From: Gammaproteobacteria bacterium
Lineage (GTDB): Bacteria; Pseudomonadota; Gammaproteobacteria; HK1
Length of the DNA stretch: 39,729 bases
Reading direction: 5' to 3'
Assembly (NCBI GenBank): GCA_009937425.1
Contig: JAACFO010000024.1
Span: 1 to 39,729, forward strand
Position 1 is the stretch's first letter; every line of letters starts with the position of its first letter. The notes beneath the pieces are model-generated. The model saw nothing but the letters and a program-made list of their open reading frames with translations. It searched no databases and was not told where the DNA came from. Position numbers and translations under genes: made by a program. Shown here piece after piece: positions 16,969 through 28,764 of this stretch.

Positions 16969-16990
16969 GCTTCACCCTCTCGGGTGAAGC
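16969..16990 (-). terminator. Perfect 9-bp hairpin between glnII and the MscS gene
   Basis: The arms GCTTCACCC (16969-16977) and GGGTGAAGC (16982-16990) pair perfectly around a 4-base loop. The structure lies about 50 bases after the glnII stop and about 30 bases before the MscS ATG. On the transcribed minus strand it is not followed by a U-tract, so it is a weak intrinsic terminator. It could act as a partial terminator, an attenuator or a processing site that separates glnII expression from the downstream genes. Confidence 0.5.
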
Positions 16991-17039
16991 GTGGGTATTT
17001 TCCAATTTATAGAATGCTTTCCACTCTCGGCGTGAATCT

Positions 17040-18077
17040 TCAGGCGATGGCTTCGAGGGCGTGCGGGTGTGCGATTTTCACGGTTTCCATGATGCGATGG
17101 ACGACTTGGTAGGGATCCGCGTCGGACGCCGGGCGGCGGTCCTCCAGATAGCCCTTCCAGTCATGGCTGGTGGTGTAGATCGGGATGCGGATGGAGGCAC
17201 CCCGGTTGCTCGCGCCGTAGCTGAACCGGTCTATGGACGCGGTCTCGTGCGCCCCCGTCAGGCGTCGCTCGTTCCCCGCCCCGTAGACCGCAAGGTGGTC
17301 TTTATGAAAGGGCGCGAATCCCGCGCAAAGCGCCTCGATGTACTTCTGTCCGCCGACATCGCGCAGGTAGTCGAAGGAAAAATTCGAGTGCAGCCCCGAT
17401 CCGTTCCAGTCGCCGGCGATGGGCTTCGGATCGATGTTGGCGACCACGCCGTGCCTCTCTGAGAGCAGGTAGAGCAGGAATCGCGCCATCACCAAGTTGT
17501 CTGCTGCCCGCGTCGCGCCCTTGCCGAAGCACTGGAACTCCCACTGCCCGAGCATCACCTCGGCGTTGATTCCGGTCACACCGACATCGGCGGCGACGCA
17601 GGTCTCGAAGTGCTCGTCGATGAGTTCCCGTCCCGCGACGTTGTGCGAGCCGACGGCACAGTAGTAGGGCCCCTGGGGCTCGGGGTAGCCACCGTCCGGG
17701 AATCCGATGGGGCGCCCGTTGGAGGACATCAGGACGTACTCCTGCTCGAAACCGAACCAGAACTCGGCGCCCGCGGCCTCATCGATGAGCGCCCGGTAGT
17801 TGGTTTCGTGACGGGCCCCGTCGCGGGTCAGCACCTCGCAAAGGACGAAGTAGCCGTTTTCCTGAAGGGGATTTCGGTACACCCGCGCGGGTTTCAGAAT
17901 GCAGTCTGAGTCGTGTCCCTCCGCCTGTTGCGTCGAGCTGCCGTCGAAGCCCCATACGGGCACCGCGTCGATGCTCCCGTCGAAGGAATCCGCCTCCAAC
18001 ATCTGGCTCTTGGTTCGGATGTTGGCGGTGGGTTGGTAGCCGTCCAGCCAGATATAATCGAGTCTGAATTTAGGCAT
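17040..18077 (-). CDS. glnII: Glutamine synthetase, type II (eukaryotic-like)
   Basis: The enzyme forms glutamine from glutamate, ammonia and ATP in the cytoplasm. The 345-residue length fits GSII rather than the about 470-residue GlnA. Conserved blocks are WGFDGSST near the N-terminus, FGFEQEYVL (metal-binding Glu), NAEVMLGQWEFQ, GDWNGSGLHSN and the ATP/glutamate site block ASNRGASIRIP. GGGGAG stands upstream of the ATG. GSII lacks the adenylylation site of GlnA, so control is usually transcriptional. It diverges from the ammonium transporter gene across 285 bases, consistent with nitrogen control. No second glutamine synthetase or PII gene lies in the window. Confidence 0.96.
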   Translation of the reverse strand: MPKFRLDYIWLDGYQPTANIRTKSQMLEADSFDGSIDAVPVWGFDGSSTQQAEGHDSDCILKPARVYRNPLQENGYFVLCEVLTRDGARHETNYRALIDEAAGAEFWFGFEQEYVLMSSNGRPIGFPDGGYPEPQGPYYCAVGSHNVAGRELIDEHFETCVAADVGVTGINAEVMLGQWEFQCFGKGATRAADNLVMARFLLYLLSERHGVVANIDPKPIAGDWNGSGLHSNFSFDYLRDVGGQKYIEALCAGFAPFHKDHLAVYGAGNERRLTGAHETASIDRFSYGASNRGASIRIPIYTTSHDWKGYLEDRRPASDADPYQVVHRIMETVKIAHPHALEAIA

Positions 18078-18362
18078 AATTTTTCTCCCCGGGGACTGAT
18101 CTATTCGCGTACCACATTCGCTTCACGATGTCAGTTATTCGTTGTGATCGGACACTTTCCTGGTGGCAGGTTACCACTTACCACTGTCCATCATGAACAG
18201 CCCCTTCGCCTCCGGGCTCATTTCACGCGGCAAAAGACCGCGATGGCTCGCTCTGTCAGAGGTGGTCCAGGACCCGGCTTTCAGGCTATTCTCGGGCATC
18301 CTACACGGGGGATGCTGCAAGCGGCGGTTGTCCGACCCACCAGGCGCGCCGATGGTAAGCCC
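18078..18362. promoter_or_regulatory. Divergent intergenic region between glnII and the ammonium transporter
   Basis: This 285-base region must carry the promoters of both divergent nitrogen genes. It holds a perfect tandem heptamer TTACCAC at 18171-18177 and 18178-18184, placed roughly a third of the way from glnII, which could be part of an operator. I looked for a sigma-54 -24/-12 element and did not find a good one; TGGCAG at about 18164 lacks the matching downstream GC element. Individual promoter boxes cannot be assigned by eye. Confidence 0.4.
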
Positions 18363-19646
18363 ATGAATGATCTGCAGGCAAACCTCGATTTCCTCTGGAT
18401 AATTGTTGCCAGCGCCCTGGTGTTTCTCATGCAGGCGGGCTTTCTGTGCCTGGAAAGCGGACTTACCAGAAGAAAAAACAGCATCAACGTCGCCATAAAA
18501 AACCTGGCGGATTTCTGTCTCACCACCGTCGTCTTCTGGGTGGTGGGATTCGGTCTGATGTTCGGCGCGAGCCGGGGAGGATGGTTCGGGCTTAGCCAGT
18601 TCACCCTGGATTTCTCCCAATCGGAACCGCTTTTCGGCGCCTTTTTCATTTTTCAGGTGATGTTCTGCGGCGCCGCGGTAACCATCATGTCCGGAGCCGT
18701 GGCCGAGCGGTTGAAATTCAGCTCCTATCTCATTGCGACATTCTTCATCTCGGCCCTCGTCTATCCGGTATTCGGTCACTGGTCCTGGGGCGGTCTCTAT
18801 GAAGGTGCCACCAATGGTTGGTTGAACGGTATGGGATTCGTGGATTTCGCCGGATCGACCGTCGTGCACAGCGTCGGGGGCTGGGTCTCTCTCGCCATCA
18901 TCATGGTGGTCGGCGCGCGCCGCGGCCGCTTTCCGAAAGGTGGAAAGCCGCAAAGAATTCCCCCTTCGAATCTACCGCTGGCGACGCTTGGAGCCGTTTT
19001 CCTGTTCATAGGCTGGCTGGGATTCAATGGTGGCAGCACCCTTGCCTTGAACGATCAAGTATCCAACATACTCGTTAACACTGTTATCGCGGGCTGCATT
19101 GGCGCCGTTTCCGCCGGCCTGCTCGGGCATGCCGTCCAGAAGAGACTCAATGTCACTCAGTTCATGAACGGTTGCCTGGGCGGATTGGTGGCGATCACCG
19201 CAAATTGCTTCGCGGTAACCACACCCGTCGCAGCACTGATAGGTCTCGTGGGTGGAATGATCGTTATCTTCGTCGAAGAGCTTCTCGAGTATTTTCGAAT
19301 CGATGATGCCGTCGGTGCGATCCCCGTTCATCTCGGCGCGGGGATCTGGGGAACCCTGGCGGTTGGCTTCTACGGTGATTTGGAAATCCTGGGAACCGGT
19401 CTCACTAGAGTCGAGCAGGTTGGTATTCAACTTCTGGGAATCGCCGCCTGTGGCATCTGGACCTTCGGTGTGACTTTCGTCCTTCTGAAGGGCGTTAACT
19501 ATGTTCATCCTCTACGCGTGTCGGCGGAGCACGAGGACATCGGCCTGAATGTAACCGAGCACGGCGAGACAGAGGACTACGACATTCCTGGTTATACCGC
19601 CGACGCCAGGGCGGGCGACGCATCGATCATCAAGTCGGTCACATAG
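18363..19646 (+). CDS. amt: Ammonium transporter, Amt/Mep/Rh family
   Basis: This inner-membrane ammonium channel has 427 residues from ATG 18363. The reading frame is open further upstream, but that part is not Amt-like. Typical features are [20 protein letters not shown] at the first helices, [19 protein letters not shown], and the two pore histidines in [10 protein letters not shown] and [13 protein letters not shown]. The signature [10 protein letters not shown] is of the subgroup without a cleaved signal peptide. The C-terminal tail of about 50 residues is long and acidic. Only 10 bases separate it from the hybrid kinase gene, and Amt proteins are known to be linked or fused to sensor kinases, so it may act as the ammonium-sensing input. 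No glnK lies next to it, unusual for a pure transporter locus. Confidence 0.95.
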   Translation: MNDLQANLDFLWIIVASALVFLMQAGFLCLESGLTRRKNSINVAIKNLADFCLTTVVFWVVGFGLMFGASRGGWFGLSQFTLDFSQSEPLFGAFFIFQVMFCGAAVTIMSGAVAERLKFSSYLIATFFISALVYPVFGHWSWGGLYEGATNGWLNGMGFVDFAGSTVVHSVGGWVSLAIIMVVGARRGRFPKGGKPQRIPPSNLPLATLGAVFLFIGWLGFNGGSTLALNDQVSNILVNTVIAGCIGAVSAGLLGHAVQKRLNVTQFMNGCLGGLVAITANCFAVTTPVAALIGLVGGMIVIFVEELLEYFRIDDAVGAIPVHLGAGIWGTLAVGFYGDLEILGTGLTRVEQVGIQLLGIAACGIWTFGVTFVLLKGVNYVHPLRVSAEHEDIGLNVTEHGETEDYDIPGYTADARAGDASIIKSVT

Positions 19647-19656
19647 AGAGAGCACC

Positions 19657-22600
19657 ATGTTTGGTCGGCTGAAAATCGGAACGAAAATTCTCCTGGTCAC
19701 AGGCGCGATCGCCATCACTGTGATCGTGACCCTCGGCGTGGTCTCGGACCTGAGCACACGCGAGGCGATGAGACGTGATGCCTTCAACAAGTTGACCGCT
19801 GTCCGGGAAATGAAGGCACAACAGATCGAAGATTATTTCACACTGATCTCGAATCAGATTCGATCCCTGGCAAGAAGCCGCGATACCGTCAGTGCGATGC
19901 AGCTGTTTCGAGTTGGTATCACGGTGCTGAAGCCCGGTCAGTACATTCATCCTATGCGTCCCGGGGAGTTGGAGGATTTCTATACTGACACGTTTGCACC
20001 TTTGTGGGTTTCTAAGGGCTCTGGTCAAAATCTCTCTGCTGCATCGATTCAGGATCTGATCCCTACCGATGACATTACCAAACACCTTCAAACGACCTAT
20101 ATCGCAGCCAATGAAAATGAGGTCGGTAGCAAAAATGAACTCTTGAGAGGCGCAGACAGTACTTACTATACCGCCCAGCACGTCAAGTTCCACTCAGTTT
20201 TCAATGATTTCCTGGATAAATTCGGTTTTTACGATATCTTTCTCATCGACAATCGCGACGGAAGAATTGTTTATTCCGTCTTCAAGGAGATTGACTACGC
20301 GACCTCCCTTAAAACCGGGCCTTTCAAGAACACGAACCTCGCCAAAGCATTCAACAAGGTGGTGTTCAATTCTTCCGATGGTACGGCGGACAGTGAACAC
20401 GTAAGTGTCGTGGACTTCGAGCCCTACACCCCCTCTTACGGCGTGCCGGCCGGGTTCATCGCGACCCCAATCTACGACCAGGATAAGTTGATCGGGGTCC
20501 TGGCATTTCAGATGCCTGTAGACCATATCAACGGCATCATGACTTCTCACAGTTCGTGGAAGGACATTGGCCTGGGAGAATCCGGGGAAACTTACCTGGT
20601 TGGCGCGGACAAGCTGCTGAGAAATCAGTCGCGATTTCTGATCGAGGATCGGGAAAGATATTTGCAGATGATCGAGGAGCTTGGCACAGATCCTGACACG
20701 GTCGCCAGGATCCGAAGCTTCAACAACTCCATTGGATTGCAGGAGGTCGACACCGTCGGCACACGGGCGGCTCTTTCAGGTGAGACCGGTACGCAAGTCT
20801 TCGACGATTACAGAGGCGTGAGGGTTCTCTCCGCCTACCGCCAGCTGAACTTACCCGGTCTGGACTGGGTAATCATGAGTGAAATCGACGAAGCGGAAGC
20901 TTTCCAGCTTTTTGACCAGCTTCGTGATCGCATGATCATGTTGGCGTCGGTGCTCATCGCGATAACGATCTACATTTCGTACTTCTTTTCCCTGTCACTC
21001 ACGCGACCTTTGCGAAATCTCGAGTCGGCCGCGGAATCTCTCTCGTCCGGGAAGCTTGATGAACCAATCCAACGGGCGAGTGGTGACGAGATTGGCGATC
21101 TTGCGGAAAACTTCGAGCAGATGCGGGTTGCGCTGGGAAATTCCTTCGCCGAGGTCGAGCACAAGAAGAACGAGCTGGAAGATCGAGTGACGGAGCGTAC
21201 CAACGAGCTCGATGAGGCTCTGGAGAAGCAGGCCGATCAAAATCGCGCCCTGGGAGAGCGAAATACGGAGCTACAGACGATTCAGACAGAGCTGATCGAG
21301 TCGCGGGGAAAAATCGAGGCGAGCGAAAAGCGCATTGCCGCGATCATCGAAGCGAGTCCCGACGGCATCGTGACCATCGACCGCAAAGGAACCATCCAGT
21401 CATTCAACAAGTCGGCGGAATCCACCTTCGGCTACGAGGCGGCACAGGTGATCGGCAAGAACGTCAAGATATTGATGCCCAAACCCGTCGCCCTGGAGCA
21501 TGACTACTACCTGGAAAGGTTTGACCCAACCCGGTCGTCCAAGGTGGTTGGCAATTCCATCGAGGTAGAGGGCATGCGGGAGGATGGGAACCTGTTCCCG
21601 CTGGAACTCTCGGTGGAAAAGGTACAGGTCGGGGAAGATATCATTTTCATCGCATTATTGCGGGACATCTCCGATCGCAAGAGAGCGGAAGTCGAGTCGA
21701 GACTGCTGGATCGGGTCACGGCGATCGCCGCGGAAACCGATTCCTTCGAAGCGGCTCTGCAACGCACCATCGATATGACGTGTGAATTGATCGGTTGGCC
21801 TGTCGGGCACGCGTATGTGTGGTCTGACGATTCCGACCGTCTCGTGCCTACGTCCATCTGGTATTTCCGGGATGCCGATGAATTCGAGGAGTTCAGGCGG
21901 GTGACCGAGGGCACGGAATTTGCCGTGGGAGAGGGACTGCCGGGACGGGTGGCACAGTCCGGCGAGCCAGTCTGGATCGAGGATCTGAAAGCGGACCCGA
22001 ACTTTCCCCGAAACAAACTCATGAAGGATCTGGGCGTCAGCAGCGCGTTCGCGCTGCCGGTGGAGATAGACGGTTTCGTGGTGGCGGTGCTCGAATTCTT
22101 CGTCGACAAAGCCTTGGGGGCGGACGAGAGTCTTCTGCAGCTCATGCGTGGAGTCGGTGGTCAGCTCGGGCGCGTGTTCGAGCGTAGAAAAGCAGCCGAG
22201 GAGCTCGAGCGGGCCAGCGAGGCCGCGGAGGCGGCCAACGAGGCAAAGAGCGCTTTTCTCGCCAACATGAGCCACGAGATCCGCACACCCATGAACGCCA
22301 TCATCGGGCTCAGCGATCTCTGCCTGAGGACCGATCTCACACCGAAGCAGCAGGACTACCTGCGCAAGGTCCACGCATCGTCTCAATCCCTGCTCGGTAT
22401 CATCAACGACATCCTGGACTTCTCGAAGATCGAGGCCGGCAAGCTCGACATGGAGTCGATCCCCTTCGCACTGGAGGATGTACTGGACAATCTCGCTACC
22501 ACTGCTTCGGTGAAAACCCAGGAAAAAGGGCTGGAGCTGCTGTTCTCTCAAGCGCCCAATGTTCCCGCCACTCTGATGGGTGATCCACTGCGTCTGGGTC

Positions 22601-24483
22601 AGGTGTTGATCAACCTCACCAACAATTCGGTCAAGTTCACCGAGGCCGGGGAGGTCGTGGTCTCGGTGGACATCCTGGAGCAATCCGAAGACAAGGCCAC
22701 TCTCGAGTTCTCGGTTCGCGATACCGGTATCGGCATGAGCCCGGAGCAGCAGGGCCGATTGTTCCAATCCTTTTCCCAGGCCGACACCTCGACCACGCGC
22801 AAGTACGGAGGCACCGGATTGGGGCTGGCCATCTCCAAGCAACTGGTCGAGATGATGGGTGGGAAAATCTGGGTGGAAAGTGAGCCGGGAAAGGGCAGCA
22901 CTTTCAAATTTACAGTGACTCTACAGAAAGGCACGGAACAGGAAACCCGGTCTCACGAGCCCGGGCCGGATCTGCGCGGTATGCGGGTCCTGGTAGTGGA
23001 CGACAATCCGACGGCGCTGGAAATTCTTCAGACCTATCTGGAATCCCTCAGCTTTCGGGTAACGACAGTGGACTCGGGCGAGGCAGCACTTGCCCTGTTC
23101 GAGGAAGCGAACGAGCATTTCGATCTGGTAATGATGGACTGGCTCATGCCGGGCCTCGACGGCATCGAGACCGCCGAGAAGATCAAGACGGGGATCGGCC
23201 TCACCGACCCGCCGAAGATCATTCTGGTTTCCGGCTTTGCCGGAGAAGAGGTGATGGCCAGGGAAGGAGGGGAATATTTGGACAGTATGATCGCCAAGCC
23301 CGTCAATCCCTCGCTGCTCTTCGATGTCATCATGACGACCTTCGGCAAGACTGTACCCAAGTCAGCGCGTGACCGTGGCAAGAAAGGACTGGATATGGAG
23401 GCTTTGCGGCCCGTTCAGGGTGCGCGCATCCTTCTGGTAGAGGACAACGAGATCAATCAGCAGGTGGCGTGCGAGCTGCTGGAGCAGGCGGGCTTCCTGG
23501 TGGAGGTTGCCAATCACGGACAGGAAGCCATCAGCATGTTGGAGCCGGGCCGCTACGATTGTGTGCTCATGGACGTGCAAATGCCGGTCATGGATGGTTA
23601 TACCGCGACACGCAATATCCGCGAGGACGATCGATTCCAGAAGCTTCCCATTCTCGCGATGACGGCCAATGCTACCGTGGAAGACCAGCGCAAATCCGAA
23701 GAGGCTGGCATGAACGATCACATTGCCAAGCCCATCGATCCCCAGGTGCTGTTCACCGCCCTGCAGCAGTGGATCGAGCCCGGGGGTCGGGAATTGCCGG
23801 AGTCGCTGCAGGCGCCACGAGAGTCGTCGCCGCAAGAAGAGACCTTGCCCGAGCTGCCGGGCATCGACACCGAAGCGGGGCTCGCCCGAATGGCCGGCAA
23901 CATCCGCTCCTATCGTAAGCTGCTGAACAAATTCGTCGCCAATCAGCAAGGCGCCATAGGGGAGATCCGCGCGGCTTTCGAGGAAGGCGATCACGAGGGC
24001 ACCGTTCGCCTGGCGCATACTTTGAAGGGTGTCGCGGGAACCGTCGGGGCGTCGGCGCTGCAGGAGTCGGCAGCCAGTTTGGAGGCGGCGCTGAAGGCGG
24101 AGCCCGAAGAGGCCCCCGAAGCTCTGGTCGCGCATACCGAAGCAGAGCTGGATAGGACGCTCTCGGTGCTTCAGGCTGTCACCACGGCTGAGCCGCTTTC
24201 CGGAAGCGGAAACGGTGGCGGCGGCGTGCCCGCGGATCTCTCGCCGCGGCTTCAGGGATTGCTGGAGAAGCTGGAGCAGTATGATTCCGAGGCCGACGAT
24301 GTCCTCGAGGAAATTCTGGGACGGGTGGCCGGAACCCCGCTGGCGGATCCCCTGCGGGCGCTGAAAAAGCGCGTCGGTGAGTACGACTTCGAAGGAGCCG
24401 CGGAGGATCTGAAACAGCTGGTGGCGAGCCTCGACGAATCTGCTGATGGGGTGCCGTCTCGGCAGGCCACCGGAAGCGATTGA
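19657..24483 (+). CDS. Giant hybrid histidine kinase (Cache-HAMP-PAS-GAF-HisKA-HATPase-REC-REC-HPt)
   Basis: This is a membrane sensor kinase of 1608 residues. In order it has a first helix (about 8-30), a large periplasmic Cache-like sensor (31-425), a second helix (426-448), HAMP (449-501), a coiled coil, PAS (about 560-675), GAF (about 684-846) and HisKA with H873 in [11 protein letters not shown]. The ATPase domain follows (N989-N990 in the N box, then VRDTGIGMS). Two receivers come next, with phospho-acceptors D1161 (MMDWLMPG) and D1306 ([11 protein letters not shown]), then HPt with H1454 (AHTLKGVAG). A helical tail of about 95 residues, with a Gly-rich linker, ends the protein. All phosphorelay residues are present. 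It starts 10 bases after amt, suggesting coupling to ammonium. The HPt probably passes phosphate to the receiver proteins encoded next. Confidence 0.95.
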   Translation: MFGRLKIGTKILLVTGAIAITVIVTLGVVSDLSTREAMRRDAFNKLTAVREMKAQQIEDYFTLISNQIRSLARSRDTVSAMQLFRVGITVLKPGQYIHPMRPGELEDFYTDTFAPLWVSKGSGQNLSAASIQDLIPTDDITKHLQTTYIAANENEVGSKNELLRGADSTYYTAQHVKFHSVFNDFLDKFGFYDIFLIDNRDGRIVYSVFKEIDYATSLKTGPFKNTNLAKAFNKVVFNSSDGTADSEHVSVVDFEPYTPSYGVPAGFIATPIYDQDKLIGVLAFQMPVDHINGIMTSHSSWKDIGLGESGETYLVGADKLLRNQSRFLIEDRERYLQMIEELGTDPDTVARIRSFNNSIGLQEVDTVGTRAALSGETGTQVFDDYRGVRVLSAYRQLNLPGLDWVIMSEIDEAEAFQLFDQLRDRMIMLASVLIAITIYISYFFSLSLTRPLRNLESAAESLSSGKLDEPIQRASGDEIGDLAENFEQMRVALGNSFAEVEHKKNELEDRVTERTNELDEALEKQADQNRALGERNTELQTIQTELIESRGKIEASEKRIAAIIEASPDGIVTIDRKGTIQSFNKSAESTFGYEAAQVIGKNVKILMPKPVALEHDYYLERFDPTRSSKVVGNSIEVEGMREDGNLFPLELSVEKVQVGEDIIFIALLRDISDRKRAEVESRLLDRVTAIAAETDSFEAALQRTIDMTCELIGWPVGHAYVWSDDSDRLVPTSIWYFRDADEFEEFRRVTEGTEFAVGEGLPGRVAQSGEPVWIEDLKADPNFPRNKLMKDLGVSSAFALPVEIDGFVVAVLEFFVDKALGADESLLQLMRGVGGQLGRVFERRKAAEELERASEAAEAANEAKSAFLANMSHEIRTPMNAIIGLSDLCLRTDLTPKQQDYLRKVHASSQSLLGIINDILDFSKIEAGKLDMESIPFALEDVLDNLATTASVKTQEKGLELLFSQAPNVPATLMGDPLRLGQVLINLTNNSVKFTEAGEVVVSVDILEQSEDKATLEFSVRDTGIGMSPEQQGRLFQSFSQADTSTTRKYGGTGLGLAISKQLVEMMGGKIWVESEPGKGSTFKFTVTLQKGTEQETRSHEPGPDLRGMRVLVVDDNPTALEILQTYLESLSFRVTTVDSGEAALALFEEANEHFDLVMMDWLMPGLDGIETAEKIKTGIGLTDPPKIILVSGFAGEEVMAREGGEYLDSMIAKPVNPSLLFDVIMTTFGKTVPKSARDRGKKGLDMEALRPVQGARILLVEDNEINQQVACELLEQAGFLVEVANHGQEAISMLEPGRYDCVLMDVQMPVMDGYTATRNIREDDRFQKLPILAMTANATVEDQRKSEEAGMNDHIAKPIDPQVLFTALQQWIEPGGRELPESLQAPRESSPQEETLPELPGIDTEAGLARMAGNIRSYRKLLNKFVANQQGAIGEIRAAFEEGDHEGTVRLAHTLKGVAGTVGASALQESAASLEAALKAEPEEAPEALVAHTEAELDRTLSVLQAVTTAEPLSGSGNGGGGVPADLSPRLQGLLEKLEQYDSEADDVLEEILGRVAGTPLADPLRALKKRVGEYDFEGAAEDLKQLVASLDESADGVPSRQATGSD

Positions 24484-24515
24484 CCCAGGCGCGAGTCGTC
24501 CGGAGTGAGACGAAC

Positions 24516-24893
24516 ATGAGCGATGAGGGACCCAGAAAAACCATACTCGCCGTCGACGACGCGCCGGAGAACCTGGATGTGGTCAAGAGCATACTGGTTC
24601 CCGAGTACACGGTGATGGCGGCCATCAACGGTGCGATGGCGCTGAAGATCGCACAGGCGAGAATGCCGGACCTCATTCTTCTGGATGTCATGATGCCGGA
24701 AATGGATGGTTACGAGGTCTGCCGCCAGCTCAAATCCAATGCGGAGACCAGCGCCATACCTGTCATTTTCCTGACCGCCATGGACAAGGCAACGGACGAG
24801 GCCAAAGGTCTGGAGCTGGGTGCCGTGGACTACGTCATGAAGCCGGTGGACCCCGCGCTACTCAGGGAATGTGTCAGAAAGCAATTAACTTAA
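24516..24893 (+). CDS. Stand-alone receiver-domain response regulator
   Basis: This is a CheY-like single receiver domain of 125 residues. It has TILAVDDAPENLDVV at the N-terminal acidic pocket, phospho-acceptor D57 in LILLDVMMPEMDGYE, the Thr of FLTAMD and the Lys of MKPVDP. There is no output domain; the protein stops at the end of helix five. ATG 24516 is preferred over an upstream TTG that overlaps the kinase stop; GGAG lies 11 bases before it. It is very similar to the receiver of the next gene and is probably a tandem duplicate. It may be a phosphate sink or shuttle between the kinase HPt and the phosphatase, or act by protein contact. Confidence 0.92.
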   Translation: MSDEGPRKTILAVDDAPENLDVVKSILVPEYTVMAAINGAMALKIAQARMPDLILLDVMMPEMDGYEVCRQLKSNAETSAIPVIFLTAMDKATDEAKGLELGAVDYVMKPVDPALLRECVRKQLT

Positions 24894-24897
24894 AACG

Positions 24898-26076
<1,179 letters not shown>

Positions 26077-26088
26077 GCGATTCTGCAC

Positions 26089-26511
26089 ATGCCCGGGGTG
26101 ACGGTCCGCATCGAGAACGACCTTTCCGAGATCCCGAAGGTCGACGAGAAGCTGGATGAGTTCGCAGAGCAGTTCGGACTACCGCCTGCGATCGCAGCGA
26201 CATTTCACATTATCTTCGATGATCTGCTCAATAACGTCATTTCCTACGGATTCACCGATGAGCGGCGCCACTTCATAGACGTTAGCTTGGAACTGACGGC
26301 AAATAGTCTCATCGTATCGATTGCGGACGACGGCGTGCCCTTCAATCCGCTTGCCGAGGCCACACCAGACACGCACCTCTCCATCGAGGACAGACAGATT
26401 GGTGGTCTGGGAATTCATCTCGTAATCAATATGGTGGACGACATAAGCTATAAAAGAACGGCGGATAAGAACGTACTTACTCTGACAAAGTCATTTCAAA
26501 GCAAGAAATAG
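26089..26511 (+). CDS. RsbW-like anti-sigma factor / serine kinase (HATPase_c_2)
   Basis: This is a GHKL-fold ATP-binding protein of 140 residues, the size of RsbW/SpoIIAB. The N box reads IFDDLLNNVISYG (with Asp in place of the usual Glu); VSIADDGVPFNPL and GGLGIHLVINMVDD are the G1 and G2 boxes. By family, it phosphorylates the STAS partner on serine and, when free, binds and inhibits a sigma factor or another target. It follows the phosphatase gene by 12 bases. The E-to-D change at the general base may slow the kinase activity; related RsbW-like proteins in environmental proteobacteria share it. No sigma factor gene lies nearby, so the target is unknown. Confidence 0.9.
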   Translation: MPGVTVRIENDLSEIPKVDEKLDEFAEQFGLPPAIAATFHIIFDDLLNNVISYGFTDERRHFIDVSLELTANSLIVSIADDGVPFNPLAEATPDTHLSIEDRQIGGLGIHLVINMVDDISYKRTADKNVLTLTKSFQSKK

Positions 26512-26571
26512 TCTTTCCATCCATCGACTGCTGCACGGATGACTCGAAACGTCATTTCTGAGGACAAAAAA

Positions 26572-26904
26572 ATGAAACTGAACACAAGCAGCGAAGGCGA
26601 AGTCACCGTGGTCAAGATAGAAGGTAACCTCGATACACAGACCTCGCCGGAAGCACAGGACGAACTCAACCGGCTCATGGACGAGGGGAGCCAGAAGCTG
26701 TTGCTGGATTTTGCGGATTTGGCTTACATCAGTAGCTCCGGGCTACGTGTGCTTCTGAGCGTCGCCAAGAGACTTGCTCCGGATGAGGGTGAAATGCGCA
26801 TTTGCAATCTGAACGATGTCGTCAACGAGGTTTTCGAGATCTCGGGCTTCTCCACAATCTTGAAAGTCTTTCCATCCGACTCCGAGGCCCTCGAGGGATT
26901 TTAA
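26572..26904 (+). CDS. STAS-domain anti-sigma factor antagonist (RsbV-like)
   Basis: This is a single STAS-domain protein of 110 residues. ATG 26572 has GAGGA about 8 bases upstream; the longer in-frame start 11 codons earlier adds nothing family-like. The phosphorylation site lies in LAYISSSGLRVLLSV, where the conserved SSGL is present and the more usual Asp before it is Ser. It should be phosphorylated by the RsbW-like kinase and dephosphorylated by the REC-SpoIIE protein, and so bind RsbW only in the unphosphorylated state. It is the last intact gene of the signalling operon; the next frame is a truncated MASE1 protein. Confidence 0.93.
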   Translation: MKLNTSSEGEVTVVKIEGNLDTQTSPEAQDELNRLMDEGSQKLLLDFADLAYISSSGLRVLLSVAKRLAPDEGEMRICNLNDVVNEVFEISGFSTILKVFPSDSEALEGF

Positions 26905-26936
26905 TCTCGCAACGAAAGGTTGGTTACTAAATCATC

Positions 26937-27153
26937 ATGCGGAGCATTGGACCCGTTGGTATCAAGATTGGTGTGTTGTGCGTGACACTGGTGATCACGG
27001 GTCGACTCAGTCTATTCTTGACCGGGACCAGTGAGGGAGTGGCACTAATCTGGCTGCCGGCGGGTTTCGCATTGGTTGCTCTCGTCTTCATTGATCGACA
27101 TCTCTGGCCGGCTGTTGCCATCGGTTTGCTCATCACGAATGCGACATCAGCCT
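26937..27153 (+). pseudogene. 5' fragment of a MASE1-type membrane sensor gene
   Basis: From ATG 26937 the protein has a first helix (IGVLCVTLVITGRLSLFL), then GTSEGVALIWLPAGFALVAL and LWPAVAIGLLITNATS. This is the start of a MASE1 sensor domain, which normally has eight helices followed by a cyclase, phosphodiesterase or kinase output. After about 70 codons the similarity stops and the frame continues to 27230 only as antisense of the opposing gene, whose stop codon lies at 27147. The gene is thus cut by a rearrangement (or by an assembly join). It begins 32 bases after the STAS gene, so the operon was probably longer once. Confidence 0.65.
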
Positions 27154-28742
27154 GTCGCCCGAAAGCTATTGGCAGCGGCTTTTTCCCAGTAGTCCCGATA
27201 ATCTTCCGGCGCGCTGCCGTCGAGCAGTGAGCCCGGCTCGAGCCACACGGCACCGCGGTCCGCCGCCATGGTCAGCGGACCACCGAGGCGAATGTAGAAG
27301 TGGCGGGGCGCGATCTCGCAAGGGTGCTCGAGACCGGCGGCTGCGACGATCTCGGAAAGCGCCTCCACGGTATTGCGATGGAACTGGTAAACCCGTTCGG
27401 CTTTTTGGGGTACTACGATTGCCCGCTGCCGGTGTGGGTCCTGGGTCGCCACTCCTACCGGGCAGCGATTGGTGTGACAACTTCGGGACTGAATGCAGCC
27501 CACCGCGAACATAAATCCACGCGCGGAGTTGCACCAGTCCGCACCCATGGCCATGGTGCCGATCATGTCGAAGGCCGAGACGATCTTGCCGCTTGCACCC
27601 AGCTTGATGTGTTCGCGCAAGTTCGCCCCCACGAGCGCGTTCTGCACGAAGGTCAATCCCGCGCGCAACGGCGTGCCCACGTGATTGGAGAATTCCACAG
27701 GTGCCGCGCCGGTGCCGCCCTCACCACCGTCGACGACGATGAAGTCGGGATAGATTCCCGTCTCGCACATAGCTTTGCATATGGCGAGAAACTCCCAGCG
27801 GTGACCGATACAAAGCTTGAAACCCACCGGCTTGCCGCCACAGAGTTCGCGCAACTTTGCAATGAATTCCATCATCTCGATGGGTGTGGAGAATGCGCTG
27901 TGTGCCGCCGGTGACACGCAGTCCACGCCAACGGGCACGTGGCGTGCGTGCGCGATCTCCGTCGTCACCTTGGAGCCGGGCAGGACCCCGCCGTGCCCGG
28001 GCTTTGCACCCTGAGACATCTTAATCTCAACCATTTTCACTTGGTCGAGTGTGGCCTGCTCGGCAAAGGTCTCGGGGTTGAACGTGCCGTCCTGCTTTCG
28101 GCAGCCGAAATAGCCGCTGCCGATCTCCCAGATCACGTCACCACTGTTTTCACGATGATAGCGACTCAGGCCACCCTCGCCGGTGTCATGGGCGAAGTTG
28201 CCCATCCTGGCGCCTTTGTTGAGCGCCCGAATGGCATTGGCGCTGAGTGCGCCAAAACTCATGGCGGATATGTTGTAAACGGAGGCCGAGTAGGGCACGG
28301 AGCACTGCGGCCCGCCGATATCGATGCGAAAGGCATCTTTCGATAACGGCGCTGGTGCCGTCGAGTGGTTGAGCCATGCGTACTCCCGACTGTAGATATC
28401 GAGCTCCGTTCCGAAGGGCAGCTTGTCGACGGTGTTCTTTGCTCGTTGATAGACCAGTGAGCGCTGCTCCCGGTTGAACGGCGCCCCGGACAGGTTGGAT
28501 TCAAAAAAATACTGGCGCAGCTCCGGTCGGAGACCTTCGAACAGGAAGCGCATGTGCGCGACCACGGGGTAGTTGCGAAGCACGCTGTGACGCCACTGCA
28601 CAATGTCCCGGGTGCCGAGAATGGCCAGTGGGCCGAACACGAGCACCCCCCAGTAAAAGTGCGGGTTCCTGGTGCCGAGCGCAACAAATATCAGCGTTAG
28701 GATGATGGTTAGAGCAAAGACGATATAGCGCGTGAACCACAT
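27147..28742 (-). CDS. FMN-binding glutamate synthase family protein, membrane-anchored
   Basis: The 531-residue protein has two N-terminal membrane helices (about 4-25 and 31-48), then the FMN/Fe-S domain of glutamate synthase. Signatures are GEGGLSRYH, QGAKPGHGGVLPGSKVT, DGGEGGTGAAPVEFSNHVG and the iron-sulfur ligand set CIQSRSCHTNRCPVGVATQD. It lacks the amidotransferase and GXGXG domains of full GltB. Proteins of this type are common, but their reaction is not established with certainty. ATG 28742 is chosen because GGAGA lies 8 bases upstream; the in-frame TTG five codons earlier would use that Shine-Dalgarno as coding sequence. It ends exactly where the MASE1 fragment on the other strand breaks off. 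Confidence 0.9.
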   Translation of the reverse strand: MWFTRYIVFALTIILTLIFVALGTRNPHFYWGVLVFGPLAILGTRDIVQWRHSVLRNYPVVAHMRFLFEGLRPELRQYFFESNLSGAPFNREQRSLVYQRAKNTVDKLPFGTELDIYSREYAWLNHSTAPAPLSKDAFRIDIGGPQCSVPYSASVYNISAMSFGALSANAIRALNKGARMGNFAHDTGEGGLSRYHRENSGDVIWEIGSGYFGCRKQDGTFNPETFAEQATLDQVKMVEIKMSQGAKPGHGGVLPGSKVTTEIAHARHVPVGVDCVSPAAHSAFSTPIEMMEFIAKLRELCGGKPVGFKLCIGHRWEFLAICKAMCETGIYPDFIVVDGGEGGTGAAPVEFSNHVGTPLRAGLTFVQNALVGANLREHIKLGASGKIVSAFDMIGTMAMGADWCNSARGFMFAVGCIQSRSCHTNRCPVGVATQDPHRQRAIVVPQKAERVYQFHRNTVEALSEIVAAAGLEHPCEIAPRHFYIRLGGPLTMAADRGAVWLEPGSLLDGSAPEDYRDYWEKAAANSFRATG

Positions 28743-28764
28743 GGTGCTTTTCTCCAAGCTTCTT

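Noticed and set aside
18160..18184. A sigma-54 promoter for amt at the TGGCAG sequence
   Set aside because: The downstream GC element is not at the required spacing; only the tandem TTACCAC remains worth noting.
21655..22842. A 395-codon minus-strand frame inside the hybrid kinase
   Set aside because: It is antisense to the GAF-HisKA-HATPase region, whose motifs are intact on the plus strand.
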